DNA of 64,000 bases from contig NZ_FOTR01000004.1 of the NCBI RefSeq assembly GCF_900114645.1, forward strand, positions 1 through 64,000, read 5' to 3'. The notes beneath the pieces are model-generated. The model was not told the origin of the DNA. It worked only from the letters and a program-made list of their open reading frames with translations, and searched no databases. Made by a program: the position numbers and the translations under genes. Origin of the DNA: Gracilibacillus orientalis (lineage in GTDB: Bacteria; Bacillota; Bacilli; Bacillales; Amphibacillaceae). Each line of letters opens with the position of its first letter. The first letter of the stretch is position 1. This document shows, piece after piece, positions 1 to 10,148 of the stretch.

Positions 1-2
1 AA

Positions 3-221
3 GGATTTGATGATGCCATTCAATATATGAATGAACCGGATAAATACCATCCTTTTATTCATAGTACCAATCATTTAGAACGATTAAATGAGGAAGTTCG
101 AAGACGTGAGAGTGTCATCCGGATCTTTCCAAACACTCAATCCGCTTTTCGTCTCTTAGCTGCTTACTTAATGGAATATGCAGAAACAAAGCAACAACAA
201 AGAGCACTTTTGAAAAATTAA
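3..221 (+). CDS. IS256-family (mutator-type) transposase, C-terminal fragment
   Basis: The frame is open from the first bases of the window, so this is the tail of a longer gene and the internal ATG at 27 is not the true start. The residues around STNHLERLNEEVRRRE and VIRIFPN are the typical C-terminal signature of IS256/mutator DDE transposases, which have a conserved LERLNxExRRR helix before the end. Only about 72 residues of a usual 390-400 are visible. Whether the element is active cannot be told from here. Confidence 0.85.
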   Translation, partial: GFDDAIQYMNEPDKYHPFIHSTNHLERLNEEVRRRESVIRIFPNTQSAFRLLAAYLMEYAETKQQQRALLKN

Positions 222-249
222 AAAGCACTTTGATAGCATGCCCATTTTC

Positions 250-281
250 CACTGGGGGAAGGGGATCCCCTTCCCCCAGTG
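250..281. terminator. perfect 32-bp palindrome downstream of transposase
   Basis: CACTGGGGGAAGGGG is followed directly by its exact reverse complement, with no unpaired loop bases, then by an A-rich run. T and A tracts flank it on either side. It can end transcription leaving the transposase or block read-in to the IS. It lies inside the element's right end. Confidence 0.6.
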
Positions 282-352
282 AAAAAATAAATAACCGTCA
301 TATGTGGTGGAAACATTGTATTTTTACTTTTACACAAAATTAAGGACTTGAC

Positions 353-500
353 TCGAGCCGAAGACCCCGCAAGAAAACGTACTTGTTTTCTGAGGAGGCT
401 AAGGCCGTGCCCGTGGAAAGCGAAGTATTCTGCTGAAGCGTTTCCCAGCACTCACCATCAAAAAGGTGGAAGAGCAAATCTACGCAATAAGTTATTGCGC
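353..500. repeat. putative Bacillaceae intergenic repeat
   Basis: This GC-richer block abuts the IS right end. It contains GCCGAAGACCCCGC, TGAGGAGGCT and GTGGAAAGCGAAGT, wording I associate with dispersed intergenic repeats of Bacillaceae chromosomes. The ORF that can be drawn through it (348-566) has no SD and no recognisable protein. No second copy lies in this window, so repeat status rests on recognition alone. From 500 to about 720 I see nothing beyond AT-rich spacer. Confidence 0.4.
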
Positions 501-723
501 AGTTTGTATCTAATGCGAACAAGGATCGATGGATTATTCCAGGTTTGTTTAATGATTTGGATATAGTGGTATTGATCGATAGAACTGATTATATTCTAAA
601 TGGGTGAATGTGAGCCAATTGATGAATTTTTATTAGTAAATCAATCAAAATGGATAATAATATCTATAAAGCTTGATAGCAAACCGATCATCGAGCTCTA
701 TTTATTCAAAATTACAACATAAA

Positions 724-752
724 TCGACATTGTATAAAAATTCCTTTATACT
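724..752 (+). promoter_or_regulatory. sigma-A promoter for lapA-like/recJ genes
   Basis: TCGACA (5 of 6 to the -35 consensus), a 17-base spacer and TATACT lie about 40 bases before the lapA-like start. Confidence 0.5.
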
Positions 753-790
753 TAACTTATTGTAATTGAAATCATTGGAGGAGGTAGCAT

Positions 791-1120
791 ATGAAAGGAC
801 AAACGTATATCATTTTAGCTGTTGTATTCGCAGTCATTATCGCCATTTTTGCTGTAATTAATGTAGATCCTGTTGAAGTAAACTATCTATTTGGAACAGG
901 TCATGCACCTCTTATTCTTGTTATTTTATTTTCTGTTTTAATGGGAGCTATTATTACCGCTGCGGTTGGAGTTCTCCGCGTGATTCGTCTACAAAAAGAA
1001 TTAAGAGTGGCCAGAAAAGAAATAAATGCTTTAAGAGCACATGAAAATCCTGTCGTAGAAGCTGGGGCAGAAGAATCCGAATCTACAGAAATAGCAGAAA
1101 ACGACGATACAGTAAAATAA
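791..1120 (+). CDS. LapA-domain membrane protein (YrvD-like)
   Basis: A 109-residue protein with two membrane segments (about residues 5-27 and 40-62). An amphipathic, probably coiled segment and an acidic tail rich in Glu follow. The two-helix plus coiled-coil layout is the LapA/DUF1049 family, represented by YrvD immediately upstream of recJ in B. subtilis. The start has a strong GGAGGAGG SD. In Gram-negatives LapA helps lipopolysaccharide assembly, which cannot apply here, so the Gram-positive function is unknown. It probably shares a transcript with recJ, 56 bases downstream. Confidence 0.8.
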   Translation: MKGQTYIILAVVFAVIIAIFAVINVDPVEVNYLFGTGHAPLILVILFSVLMGAIITAAVGVLRVIRLQKELRVARKEINALRAHENPVVEAGAEESESTEIAENDDTVK

Positions 1121-1176
1121 TTCTGTTTGCTACCCTTGATACACTTTTGTATAATAAGTGAGTCAGGGGTGAATTT

Positions 1177-3498
1177 ATGTTAGAGAGTCAATCAAACTGG
1201 ATTTTTACATATAACGATAAAGACGTAACAAATACAGAAAGTTTAGCAGAGGTAAAAGTTTCTCCTATAATTAAACAGCTCATGTTACAAAGAGGAATCG
1301 ATACAGCTGAAAAAGCAAAAAACTTTCTAAACTCAAGCTTAGATCAACTTCATAACACAACTGGTTTCTCCCAGATAGATAAAGCAGTTGACCGGGTGAA
1401 ACAAGCGATCGAAGCAGGGGAAAGTATTCTGGTGTATGGCGACTATGATGCCGATGGTGTGACTTCGACTACCGTTATGGTCGAGGCTTTACGTGAGATT
1501 GGCGCAATGTGTGATTATTATATACCGAATCGCTTTACAGAAGGGTATGGTCCAAATGAAGAAGCCTTCCGTGAAGCGCATAAGCAAGGGTTTCAATTAA
1601 TTATCACGGTAGATAACGGGGTTGCTGGAATTGATGAAGTAGCGGTTGCTAATCAATTAGGTTTGGACGTTATTATTACTGATCACCATGAGGTACAAGA
1701 AACACTGCCGGATGCTTATGCAATAATTCACCCGAAATGTTCAGAAAGCTATCCTTTTAAGGAATTAGCGGGAGTTGGTGTTGCATTTAAATTTGCGGAG
1801 CATTTACTAGGCTATTTTCCAGAAAAGTTTCTCGATTTAGTTGTAATTGGAACCATTGCTGACTTAGTTCCATTAAAAGATGAAAATAGAATTCTTGTGC
1901 ACAAAGGTTTACAAGCGCTAACCCGCTCTGAACGCAAAGGTATTAAAGCATTGAAAAAGCTATGCCAAATAGAAGGAAATGTTACAGAAGAAGATATTGG
2001 CTTTAGAATTGGACCGCGCCTAAATGCCGTTGGACGTTTGCAGGATGCGAATTTAGCTGTTGAACTTTTGATAACAGATGACCCGGAAGAAGCAGAAGAA
2101 TTAGCCAATTATGTGCAAGAATTAAATACCCAAAGGCAAAAAATTGTTGCAGATATTACGAAAGAAGCTATAGAAATAGTCGAGTCGTCTGATACGGAAA
2201 AACGAGTAATCATCGTGGCGAAGGAAGGCTGGAATCAGGGAGTGCTAGGAATAGTTGCATCCAAACTGGTCCAAAATTACTATCGACCAGCCATTGTCCT
2301 TGCAATCGATCCGGAAACAAATCAGGCGAAAGGATCTGCCCGTAGTATTGAAGGCTTCGACATGTTCCTAAATTGTATGGAGCACAGGGATGTATTTACT
2401 CATTTTGGCGGGCATGCTCAAGCAGCCGGAATGACTTTACCAACAGAAAATGTGGATGAGTTAGAAGAAAAATTAGACCGATTAGCACAAGAACAATTGA
2501 CAGAAGCAGATTACAAGCCTCAACTGACTGTCAGTAGCAAATTATCGATCAGCGATATTGATATGGCTCTGTTAGAAACGATCGATCAGTTAGCACCATT
2601 TGGGATGGCAAATCCAAAACCACTTTTTCATATTGAGGCAACTCCTTCTGAGATAAGACAAATAGGTGCAACTAAAAATCATCTGAAGATGAAATTTGTT
2701 GACGCTAGTGTACAAATAGATAGTATCGGATTTGGATTTGGTGAGAAGGTACCTTTCCTCGCTAAACAGACACCGGTTGAAGTGGTTGGTGAACTCCAAG
2801 TCAATGAATGGAATGGAATCCGGAAGCCACAAATGATGATAAAAGATATTGCCGTGAACAGTTGGCAACTTTTTGATTACAGGGGAATGAAGAACTGGCA
2901 GCAACAGTTGGATGCAAACTTGGAAAATCACTATTTTGTGAGTTTTCGAGGAATCGACCATAAAAGTCTACCTGTATGCGATAAAGAAACAGTATTAAAC
3001 CTTAACCAAACCATTGAAGCTCTTTATTTACTCGATTTTCCTGACACATTGAATGATATTCGGGAGCTTGTACAAAGAGTAGATTTTAAACGGTTGATGG
3101 TTTGTTTCCCAACCGGTGGTAGTGATTACTTTAGAGCATTGCCAACTCGAGAGGAATTTAAATGGTTGTATCAGTTAATGTTAAAGCGAAAATACTTTGA
3201 TTATAAAATAGATGCGCCTAAGTTAGCTCAATATAAGGGTTGGAAATTAGAGAAAATTAAGCTTATGTTCCAGGTTTTTCATGAACTTAATTTTGTAACT
3301 CGTAAGGAAGGGTTGATTGTGCCAGCCGATAATCCGTCTAAAAAAGATTTAGCAGAGGCACAGGTTTATCAAGACAGAAAAAAATGGATGGAGCTAGAAG
3401 AAATATTCATTTATTCATCATATACGCAATTAAAAACATGGATATCTGAGCAAATGCAGGCTGAGATACATGAGGAGGAAATGGTTTATGGATTATAA
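1177..3498 (+). CDS. recJ: single-stranded-DNA-specific 5'-3' exonuclease RecJ
   Basis: A DHH-superfamily nuclease that degrades single-stranded DNA 5' to 3' in recombination and repair. Visible motifs are GDYDADG at residues 88-94, the DHH triad at 169-171, and FGGHAQAAG near 410-418 of the DHHA1 domain. An OB-fold lies around 460-560, and the extra C-terminal domain typical of Bacillus RecJ follows. The length, 773, is close to the B. subtilis protein. The 3' end overlaps apt by 11 bases, so the two are translationally linked, as in other Bacillaceae. Confidence 0.96.
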   Translation: MLESQSNWIFTYNDKDVTNTESLAEVKVSPIIKQLMLQRGIDTAEKAKNFLNSSLDQLHNTTGFSQIDKAVDRVKQAIEAGESILVYGDYDADGVTSTTVMVEALREIGAMCDYYIPNRFTEGYGPNEEAFREAHKQGFQLIITVDNGVAGIDEVAVANQLGLDVIITDHHEVQETLPDAYAIIHPKCSESYPFKELAGVGVAFKFAEHLLGYFPEKFLDLVVIGTIADLVPLKDENRILVHKGLQALTRSERKGIKALKKLCQIEGNVTEEDIGFRIGPRLNAVGRLQDANLAVELLITDDPEEAEELANYVQELNTQRQKIVADITKEAIEIVESSDTEKRVIIVAKEGWNQGVLGIVASKLVQNYYRPAIVLAIDPETNQAKGSARSIEGFDMFLNCMEHRDVFTHFGGHAQAAGMTLPTENVDELEEKLDRLAQEQLTEADYKPQLTVSSKLSISDIDMALLETIDQLAPFGMANPKPLFHIEATPSEIRQIGATKNHLKMKFVDASVQIDSIGFGFGEKVPFLAKQTPVEVVGELQVNEWNGIRKPQMMIKDIAVNSWQLFDYRGMKNWQQQLDANLENHYFVSFRGIDHKSLPVCDKETVLNLNQTIEALYLLDFPDTLNDIRELVQRVDFKRLMVCFPTGGSDYFRALPTREEFKWLYQLMLKRKYFDYKIDAPKLAQYKGWKLEKIKLMFQVFHELNFVTRKEGLIVPADNPSKKDLAEAQVYQDRKKWMELEEIFIYSSYTQLKTWISEQMQAEIHEEEMVYGL

Positions 3499-4000
3499 AA
3501 AATATATTACAGTGGTGGAAGATTGGCCTAAAGAGGGAGTTCGCTTTAAAGATATTACAACGCTAATGGACAATGGCCCGGCGTATAAGTCTGCTGTTGA
3601 CGAAATTGTGGAATATGCTAAAAGTAAAGATGTTGACATCATTGTAGGTCCTGAAGCTAGAGGATTTATTGTTGGCTGTCCTGTGTCCTATGCATTAGAA
3701 ATTGGGTTTGCACCGGTTAGAAAAGAAGGAAAACTACCTCGTGAAGTAATCAGAGTGGATTATGGTTTAGAATATGGAGAAAATGTATTAACGATTCACA
3801 AAGATGCTATAAAGCCAGGTCAACGCGTATTAATTACGGATGATCTATTAGCAACAGGGGGAACAATCGAAGCAACTATCAATTTAGTAGAACAACTTGG
3901 AGGCATTGTAGTTGGCTGTGCATTCTTAATCGAACTTAGTTACCTGAACGGTCGCGACAAACTAGATGGATACGATGTATTAAGATTAGTGGAATATTAA
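3488..4000 (+). CDS. apt: adenine phosphoribosyltransferase
   Basis: Salvages adenine to AMP using PRPP in the cytoplasm. The PRPP-binding loop ([11 protein letters not shown]) lies near residues 115-125, and the GPEARGF segment is also family-typical. I chose the ATG at 3488 rather than an in-frame ATG at 3470. It sits after a GAGGAGGA SD located inside recJ and gives 170 residues, the usual family length. It is followed by an intrinsic terminator, so lapA-recJ-apt form one unit. Confidence 0.96.
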   Translation: MDYKKYITVVEDWPKEGVRFKDITTLMDNGPAYKSAVDEIVEYAKSKDVDIIVGPEARGFIVGCPVSYALEIGFAPVRKEGKLPREVIRVDYGLEYGENVLTIHKDAIKPGQRVLITDDLLATGGTIEATINLVEQLGGIVVGCAFLIELSYLNGRDKLDGYDVLRLVEY

Positions 4001-4008
4001 TAAGCCAA

Positions 4009-4036
4009 AAGAGTACTCAATGAGTGCTCTTTTTTT
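4009..4036 (+). terminator. intrinsic terminator after apt
   Basis: A 9-bp stem (AGAGTACTC/GAGTGCTCT, one G-U pair) with a 3-base loop is followed by a run of T. Confidence 0.85.
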
Positions 4037-4049
4037 ATAAAGATAAACG

Positions 4050-4200
4050 GAGATGTCTAGCTTCCAGCGGTTTTTGCGCGAAAAAGTTAGCTGAAGGGAT
4101 AACCCCATGGAAAGGGGAGTGGGCAGCCGAAGCGGGGGGAAACATGTCAACATTACTACATGGAGCTAGCGCACATCATCTGACTTAAAGATAAGGACCG
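4050..4200. repeat. putative intergenic repeat between apt and relA
   Basis: The apt-relA gap is over 500 bases. Its first part begins TCTAGCTTCCAGCGG and contains AGCCGAAGCGGGGGGA and GGAGCTAGCGCAC. It is richer in GC than its surroundings, and AGCT-type motifs recur in both orientations (TAGCT/AGCTAGC). It carries no ORF of note and resembles dispersed repeats of Bacillaceae. It shares the GCCGAAG wording with the block at 353-500 but is not a copy of it. The remainder to 4400 is featureless AT-rich DNA. Confidence 0.35.
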
Positions 4201-4400
4201 GGTGGGTTTTCTCGGTTTTTCTTACACTTATGAATTGATGGATAGCGGTCGGTAACTAATTAATGCAAGCGAAGAAATTAATCTCTCGATATTTTGCGAA
4301 TATGGTGTTTAGTTTGTCGGTAAAGTATTCAACAGAAACGTTGACAGTGATGTTCTTTTATGGAAATAACTTCTAACGAGAATAAAAGAGAAATGGAATT

Positions 4401-4430
4401 TTCACAAAAATTTGTTATGTTCATTATAAT
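4401..4430 (+). promoter_or_regulatory. sigma-A promoter for relA
   Basis: TTCACA, an 18-base spacer and a perfect TATAAT imply an untranslated leader of about 130 bases before relA. A second TATGAT at 4512 has no good -35. Confidence 0.5.
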
Positions 4431-4567
4431 AAATCGTACATAATAAAATGAATGTAGAGTAAAATGTCGAGAAATGAAATAGAATAGGAGGAAAAATTGC
4501 TTTATTTTTGGTATGATAGTTAAAACACGTTTTATAACGTAGTTAGTCTAATAATAAAGGTGATTAT

Positions 4568-6772
4568 ATGGCAAAGGATAAAATTTTAGCGCCTGATGAT
4601 ATATTTGAAGAAGCTAAAAGTTATTTAAATGATGAAGATATACGTTTAATTAAGCGCGCGTATGATTATGCGGAAAAAGCACATGAAGGGCAATTTCGTA
4701 AGTCAGGAGAGCCATATATCATTCATCCCGTTCAGGTAGCTGGAATCTTACTGGATTTAAAATTAGATCCCGAGACAATAGCTGGTGGCTTTTTACATGA
4801 TGTCGTAGAAGATACATCTGTCACCGTTGAAGACTTAGAAGCAGAATTTAATGAAGAAATTGCAATGCTCGTTGATGGTGTAACGAAGCTCGGGAAAATT
4901 AAATATATGTCAAAAGAAGCCCAACAGGCTGAAAATCACCGTAAAATGTTTATCGCCATGGCAAAGGATATTCGCGTGATTTTAATCAAGCTTGCAGATC
5001 GGTTGCACAACATGCGGACATTGAAGCATTTACCTGCTGAAAAACAACGGCGCATCTCAAATGAAACGTTAGAGATTTTTGCACCATTGGCACACAGGTT
5101 AGGTATTTCTGCTATTAAATGGGAACTGGAAGATACAGCTTTAAGATACATGAATCCTCAACAGTACTACCGTATTGTTCATTTAATGAAGCAAAAACGT
5201 GAAGAGCGTGAACATTATATTGATGAAGTAATGGAAGAAGTAAAAAACCAATTGAATGACGTCAATATTGAAGCTGAATTTTCCGGAAGGCCGAAACATT
5301 TATACAGTATCTACCGCAAAATGATGCTGCAGAAGAAGCAATTTAATGAAATCTATGATCTTCTAGCAGTAAGAATAATCGTTTCTAGCATTAAAGACTG
5401 TTATGCCGTTTTAGGTATTATCCATACATGTTGGAAGCCAATGCCTGGTCGTTTTAAAGACTATATCGCCATGCCGAAACCCAACCTGTATCAATCCCTG
5501 CATACGACAGTGATTGGACCAAAAGGAGCTCCCTTAGAAGTACAAATTCGTACAAAAGAAATGCATGAAATAGCGGAGTACGGGATCGCTGCACACTGGG
5601 CATATAAAGAAGATAAGAAAGTAAATACTACTCAACAGTCTAATGAAGATCGTCTGGCTTGGTTCCGGGAAATATTAGAATGGCAAAATGATGCAAATGA
5701 TGCCGAAGAATTTATGGAATCACTAAAGGTAGATCTTTTTTCAGATATGGTCTATGTTTTTACACCAAAAGGCGATGTAATAGAATTGCCGAGAGGATCA
5801 GTTCCTATTGATTTTGCTTATAAAATCCATACAGAGGTCGGAAATCATACGATAGGTGCCAAAATCAACGGGAAGATGGAGCCACTTGATTATCAATTAA
5901 AAAATGGCGATATTGTTGAAGTGATGACATCGAAGCATTCATATGGGCCATCTCAAGATTGGCTGAAAATGACGCAAACATCACAAGCAAAAAATAAAAT
6001 AAAACAATTTTTCAAAAAACAACGCCGTGACGAAAATGTAAGCAATGGACGCGAGATGGTGGAACAGGAATTAAAACAAGCGGGATTTGAACCAAAAGAA
6101 GTATTAACAGAGGAAAATATTGCACTGGCATTAGAAAAATTCAGTTTTGGTACAGAAGAGGATATGTTTGCAGCGGTTGGTTATCATGGTATCACGGCGG
6201 CTCAAATAGTGACCAGGCTGACAGAAAAAATCCGCGAACAGCAAGAAAAAGATAAAAATATCGAAGAAACGATCGAAGAAGTCAATGCAAGTGGCCAATC
6301 GATGAAGAAAAAACCAAAAAGAGATTCCGGCGTTCGGGTGGAAGGCGTCGACAATATGCTGATCCGTGTGTCTAAATGTTGTAACCCAGTGCCTGGTGAT
6401 GGTATTGTCGGTTATATTACTAAAGGTCGAGGAGTGTCGGTCCATCGTAAGGATTGTCCCAATGTCCATGAAAATGAAGCTAAAGACCGCTTAATCCATG
6501 TCGAATGGGAAAATACGGAATCGGAATCAAAATCATACCATGTTGATTTAGAAATTTCAGGCTATGACCGTCGAGGATTATTAAATGATGTGTTACAGGT
6601 TATTAATGAATCGAAAACAAATATCATCGCAGTTAACGGACGCTCTGACCGCAATAAAATCGCAATTATTAATGTCACCATTTTAATTCATAATATTAAT
6701 CATTTACGTCGAATTGTCGATCGCTTAAAACAAATTCAAGACGTTTATACAGTTAAAAGAACGATTCAATAA
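4568..6772 (+). CDS. relA: bifunctional (p)ppGpp synthetase/hydrolase Rel
   Basis: Makes and degrades the alarmone (p)ppGpp in the stringent response, in association with ribosomes. Domains run in the standard order. The HD hydrolase comes first (HDVVEDT near residues 77-83, intact), then the synthetase domain (about 230-340, with [18 protein letters not shown]). The TGS domain ([15 protein letters not shown], about 395-455), a CC/zinc-finger segment ([10 protein letters not shown]) and a C-terminal ACT domain follow. At 734 residues it equals the B. subtilis protein. dtd follows after 55 bases, a conserved pairing. Confidence 0.97.
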   Translation: MAKDKILAPDDIFEEAKSYLNDEDIRLIKRAYDYAEKAHEGQFRKSGEPYIIHPVQVAGILLDLKLDPETIAGGFLHDVVEDTSVTVEDLEAEFNEEIAMLVDGVTKLGKIKYMSKEAQQAENHRKMFIAMAKDIRVILIKLADRLHNMRTLKHLPAEKQRRISNETLEIFAPLAHRLGISAIKWELEDTALRYMNPQQYYRIVHLMKQKREEREHYIDEVMEEVKNQLNDVNIEAEFSGRPKHLYSIYRKMMLQKKQFNEIYDLLAVRIIVSSIKDCYAVLGIIHTCWKPMPGRFKDYIAMPKPNLYQSLHTTVIGPKGAPLEVQIRTKEMHEIAEYGIAAHWAYKEDKKVNTTQQSNEDRLAWFREILEWQNDANDAEEFMESLKVDLFSDMVYVFTPKGDVIELPRGSVPIDFAYKIHTEVGNHTIGAKINGKMEPLDYQLKNGDIVEVMTSKHSYGPSQDWLKMTQTSQAKNKIKQFFKKQRRDENVSNGREMVEQELKQAGFEPKEVLTEENIALALEKFSFGTEEDMFAAVGYHGITAAQIVTRLTEKIREQQEKDKNIEETIEEVNASGQSMKKKPKRDSGVRVEGVDNMLIRVSKCCNPVPGDGIVGYITKGRGVSVHRKDCPNVHENEAKDRLIHVEWENTESESKSYHVDLEISGYDRRGLLNDVLQVINESKTNIIAVNGRSDRNKIAIINVTILIHNINHLRRIVDRLKQIQDVYTVKRTIQ

Positions 6773-6827
6773 GAAAAGCTTAGTCGTTATGCTTTCTTTA
6801 AATGTAAAAAAGGTAGGTAGAATTAGC

Positions 6828-7277
6828 ATGAAAGTGGTATTACAACGAGCAAAAGACGCGTCTGTTACTGTAAATGATGAAGTAGCAGGACAGATAGGAT
6901 ATGGTTACGTCGCCTTAGTCGGCGTAACTCATGAAGATAAAGAAGAAGATGTTGATTACCTCGTCAACAAAACAATGAACTTACGCGTTTTTGAAGATGA
7001 AAATCAGAAAATGAACTTATCTCTTAAAGACATCGGTGGTAGTGTACTCTCGATATCACAATTCACCCTCTACGGAGATGCGAGAAAAGGCAGAAGACCT
7101 AACTTCATGCAGGCAGCCAAACCAGATTATGCTGAAAAACTGTACACACAATTTAATCAAAAGCTAAGAAATGAAGGTATACAGGTTGAAACCGGCCAAT
7201 TCGGTGCCACTATGAACGTAACCCTGACCAACAGTGGTCCTGTCACTATGATTCTCGAAAGTGGGACGGAGAAATAG
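6828..7277 (+). CDS. dtd: D-aminoacyl-tRNA deacylase
   Basis: Hydrolyses D-aminoacyl-tRNA (D-Tyr and others) to recycle tRNA. The SQFTLYGD motif and the C-terminal NSGPVT motif that form the active site across the dimer are present. An in-frame ATG at 6789 would add 13 untypical residues. The ATG at 6828 follows an AGGTAGGT SD and gives 149 residues, matching the family. It lies in the relA transcription unit and ends at a shared bidirectional terminator. Confidence 0.95.
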   Translation: MKVVLQRAKDASVTVNDEVAGQIGYGYVALVGVTHEDKEEDVDYLVNKTMNLRVFEDENQKMNLSLKDIGGSVLSISQFTLYGDARKGRRPNFMQAAKPDYAEKLYTQFNQKLRNEGIQVETGQFGATMNVTLTNSGPVTMILESGTEK

Positions 7278-7300
7278 AGGAAATGATTCATTATAAGCGT

Positions 7301-7342
7301 GTAAAAAGACCGTGTTGATTATAATCAACATGGTCTTTTTAC
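7301..7342. terminator. bidirectional terminator between dtd and amidase
   Basis: A 21-bp stem (GTAAAAAGACC...GGTCTTTTTAC) with one G-U pair serves the two convergent genes. It overlaps the stop codon of the minus-strand amidase gene. Confidence 0.85.
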
Positions 7343-8292
7343 CTGAAATATTGCTCTAATCCCATTAGGATTCCTCTGCTCATTGCTTCGAGATATGCTC
7401 TTGATTGAATATTTCTTTCCTCTGTTTCATTAGAAATAAAACCAAGTTCCAATAATAGTGAGGGTCTATGGTTAACTCGCAATACGTGTAAATCTCGTTG
7501 CTCAATCCCTCGATCATTCATATCAGTTTCATTGATAATACCACCGTGTACATACTCGGCAAGTTGGTGATCACGTTCTGATAAGTAATATGTGTCAATA
7601 CCTCTAACTTCAGGTAACTCCGGTGTACTATTATAATGAATACTGAGAAACACATCAGCTTGAAGAAGATTAGCGTGTGTCGTTCTACTGGTTAATGGCA
7701 CATATTGTTTATTACTGCGAGTAAGAAATACATCCGCTCCATGTGCTTCCAGTTTTTCACGTAATACTTGTGCTGTTTTTAATGTATAATTACTTTCAAA
7801 ACCACCTGAATCACCAATAGCACCAACATCCCGGCCACCGTGACCTGGATCCAAGGCGATTTTTTTGCCTACAAGGCTATTGTCGATACCCTTGTTATTT
7901 TCTATTGCATCTGTATTTGGGTCTGTGCTGTTGTCTCCTTGTTCCTTGTTATCAGAAATTTCATTATCGCTCCCGCTTTCAGCCAAGTCATCTTCAACCT
8001 CTTTTTCTGATTCTTGACTGGGTTCTGTATCTTCTATAATCGAAGAATAATCCTGATGTATCCATCCTTGCTTATCCCCTAAATCTATTTTCGCCCATTC
8101 ACCAGATTCCTCAAGGACTGGATATTGCTCAGGAGGATTTACTTTTGTAATTACATCGTATTCTGTGCCGGGTCCGTTTCTTACATTTAAATTTTCTCCC
8201 TCAATTTTTGCATCTTTTGCATAAATTAATAAAGATATAGAAAAAATAAAGATAAAACTAATGATGGTCAAGAAAAAGATTTTTCTTTTCAC
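7339..8292 (-). CDS. N-acetylmuramoyl-L-alanine amidase with SH3b domain (YrvJ-like)
   Basis: A secreted or membrane-tethered peptidoglycan hydrolase. It has an N-terminal hydrophobic segment (residues 5-24), one bacterial SH3 domain (about 28-85, NVRNGPGTEY motif) and an acidic linker (about 87-137). The Amidase_3 catalytic domain spans about 142-316. The zinc ligands and catalytic Glu are present: H151 in DPGHGG, E166, H219 in SIHYN, and E282 in LLELGF. B. subtilis YrvJ occupies the same position but is longer with more SH3 repeats, so this is a compact form. Confidence 0.88.
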   Translation of the reverse strand: MKRKIFFLTIISFIFIFSISLLIYAKDAKIEGENLNVRNGPGTEYDVITKVNPPEQYPVLEESGEWAKIDLGDKQGWIHQDYSSIIEDTEPSQESEKEVEDDLAESGSDNEISDNKEQGDNSTDPNTDAIENNKGIDNSLVGKKIALDPGHGGRDVGAIGDSGGFESNYTLKTAQVLREKLEAHGADVFLTRSNKQYVPLTSRTTHANLLQADVFLSIHYNSTPELPEVRGIDTYYLSERDHQLAEYVHGGIINETDMNDRGIEQRDLHVLRVNHRPSLLLELGFISNETEERNIQSRAYLEAMSRGILMGLEQYFR

Positions 8293-8344
8293 AATTGGTA
8301 CCGCTCCTTCGATATGTAATCACTTTTATCTTACTGGAATCATA

Positions 8345-8548
8345 ATGAAAAGTAAAAAAAGGATGAAAAAAAGAATGCATACTCATTACAAACATAACAG
8401 AAAAGCAGCAACAAATCACCAATACACAAGAAATGTTCATCATTTTCATGAATTTCAACCAAGGAATTATCAAACAGAGATTGCAGCACAATTTGATATT
8501 CCACTACATTCTACCCAAAAAATAGCGAAAAACCGAAAACAAACTTGA
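8345..8548 (+). CDS. small basic hypothetical protein (position of B. subtilis yrzK)
   Basis: A 67-residue reading frame, very rich in Lys, Arg and His in its first half, with no membrane segment. The SD is weak. A longer frame from 8261 would run antisense to the amidase start and is unlikely. B. subtilis has a short gene (yrzK) between yrvJ and hisS, so position alone supports a real gene. I cannot confirm sequence similarity. The hisS promoter overlaps its last codons. Confidence 0.4.
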   Translation: MKSKKRMKKRMHTHYKHNRKAATNHQYTRNVHHFHEFQPRNYQTEIAAQFDIPLHSTQKIAKNRKQT

Positions 8549-8574
8549 CAAAAACATTTATGAACGATTATGAT
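8545..8574 (+). promoter_or_regulatory. sigma-A promoter for hisS-aspS
   Basis: A perfect TTGACA, an 18-base spacer and TATGAT; transcription would start just before the T-box leader. Confidence 0.7.
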
Positions 8575-8589
8575 ATAATAAATTCTAAT

Positions 8590-8836
8590 GATATGACAAT
8601 CAAAAGCTAGAGAAGGAAAGAGTAGCAGAGAAACAGTAGGAAAGAGAGAGAATTCCCGTGGCTGAAAGAATTCTTGCTATCTGGCTCATGCGAAAGACAT
8701 TCCGGAGGCTTTGTACCGAATAGAGTAGGTATGAACGTATGCAGGCGTTAACTGTTTGAGTGGAAGTAATATTACTTCAACTAGGGTGGCAACACGGGTA
8801 ATCTCTCGTCCCTTTTTTGGGATGGGAGTTTTTTTA
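8590..8836 (+). promoter_or_regulatory. T-box riboswitch of hisS-aspS
   Basis: A tRNA-sensing leader. It has the Stem I segment with CCGTGGCTGAAAGAATTC, the T-box sequence AGGGTGGCAACACGGG at 8783-8798, and a terminator (CTCTCGTCCC/GGGATGGGAG plus T-run, 8803-8836). The 5' half of the terminator can pair alternatively with the T-box. Uncharged tRNA would favour the antiterminator. I could not place the specifier codon with certainty; His (CAT/CAC) or Asp (GAC) is expected. Confidence 0.9.
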
Positions 8837-8874
8837 TGTCCAAAAATCTATAGAATGTGTAAGGGGGAAATCTA

Positions 8875-10137
8875 ATGAAGGCGCCAAGAGGTACTCAAGA
8901 TTTGTTACCAGGTGTGACGGAAAAATGGCAATATGTAGAAGAGAAATTGAAGGAACTAAGCAAAAATTATCATTATAACGAGATTCGCACACCTATTTTT
9001 GAACATACTGAATTATTCCAGCGTGGTGTCGGAGATACAACGGATATTGTTCAGAAAGAAATGTATACCTTTTTAGATAAGGGAGATAGAAGCATTACCT
9101 TAAGACCGGAAGGGACAGCCTCTGTCGTTCGTTCTTTTGTCGAGCAAAAATTATTTGGTTTACCAAATCAACCAACAAAACTATTCTATATCGGACCAAT
9201 GTTTCGGTATGAAAGACCTCAACAAGGCAGGATGCGACAATTTGTCCAATATGGGGTAGAAGCTTTAGGAAGTGCTGATCCTGGGATTGATGCCGAAGTA
9301 ATTTCATTGGCAATGAATGCCTATCAAACATTAGGGCTTCAATCATTAAAGCTTGTCATCAACAGTCTGGGAGATCAGGAAAGTAGAGAAAATCATCGAC
9401 AAGCGTTAATCGATCACTTTACACCAGTGAAAGATGAACTATGTGGCGATTGTCAAACACGCTTAGAACAAAATCCATTACGTGTATTAGATTGTAAGAA
9501 AGACCGCGAGCATCCTAAAATGCAAGATGCACCATCTGTTTTAGAATACTTAAATAACGAATCGGAAGCTTATTTTGACAAGGTTAAGGCATACTTAGAT
9601 GCAATGGAAATTCCATATGAAGTGGATCCGAATTTGGTTCGTGGTTTGGATTATTATAACCATACTGCATTTGAGATTATGAGCAATGCAGAAGGGTTTG
9701 GAGCGATTACAACATTATCAGGTGGTGGTCGTTATAATGGACTTGTTCAAGATCTTGGTGGCCCTGAAACACCTGGAATTGGTTTCGCTCTAAGTATTGA
9801 ACGACTTCTAATGGCGCTAGAAGCGGAAGGTGTAGAACTTCCCATTGATAGGCAGCTTGATTGCTATGTCGTATCATTAGGTGACGAAGCCAATCTAAAA
9901 GCAGCTGCGATCGTAAATGAATTACGACAAGCAGGCATTCAGGTCGACAAAGACTATCAAGGTAAGAAATTTAAAGGGCAATTTAAAGCAGCCGATCGTC
10001 TTCAAGCAAAATATGTACTAGTATTAGGAGACGATGAATTAGCTAATAATCAAATTGCTGTAAAAAACATGGAAACAGGTGACCAGCAAACGGTAGCTAT
10101 GGATCAATTAACAGAACATATTAAAGAGATTGTATAA
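8875..10137 (+). CDS. hisS: histidyl-tRNA synthetase
   Basis: Class II synthetase that charges tRNA-His. Motif 2 ([15 protein letters not shown]) and the histidine-specific [14 protein letters not shown] segment are visible. Motif 3 ([12 protein letters not shown]) and the C-terminal anticodon-binding domain follow. The 420 residues and AAGGGGG SD are as expected. aspS follows after 11 bases, so both synthetases are under one T-box, the conserved Bacillus arrangement. Confidence 0.97.
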   Translation: MKAPRGTQDLLPGVTEKWQYVEEKLKELSKNYHYNEIRTPIFEHTELFQRGVGDTTDIVQKEMYTFLDKGDRSITLRPEGTASVVRSFVEQKLFGLPNQPTKLFYIGPMFRYERPQQGRMRQFVQYGVEALGSADPGIDAEVISLAMNAYQTLGLQSLKLVINSLGDQESRENHRQALIDHFTPVKDELCGDCQTRLEQNPLRVLDCKKDREHPKMQDAPSVLEYLNNESEAYFDKVKAYLDAMEIPYEVDPNLVRGLDYYNHTAFEIMSNAEGFGAITTLSGGGRYNGLVQDLGGPETPGIGFALSIERLLMALEAEGVELPIDRQLDCYVVSLGDEANLKAAAIVNELRQAGIQVDKDYQGKKFKGQFKAADRLQAKYVLVLGDDELANNQIAVKNMETGDQQTVAMDQLTEHIKEIV

Positions 10138-10148
10138 GGGGGAAAATC

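Larger units (their letters stand above)
1..352 (+). mobile_element. IS256-family insertion sequence, right end only
   Basis: The window opens inside a transposase reading frame that ends at 221. About 130 bases of non-coding element end follow, running to a TTTTACACAAAATT...GGACTTGAC motif at about 329-352. That motif looks like the terminal inverted repeat of IS256-type elements. The left end lies outside the window, so neither completeness nor target duplication can be judged. The exact right boundary is an inference. Confidence 0.6.

Noticed and set aside
348-566. 72-codon frame downstream of the IS256 end
   Set aside because: Runs through the putative repeat, lacks an SD and has no recognisable protein features.
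4497-4517. TATGAT box close to relA considered as its promoter
   Set aside because: No -35 at any acceptable distance; the TTCACA/TATAAT pair at 4401-4430 is better.
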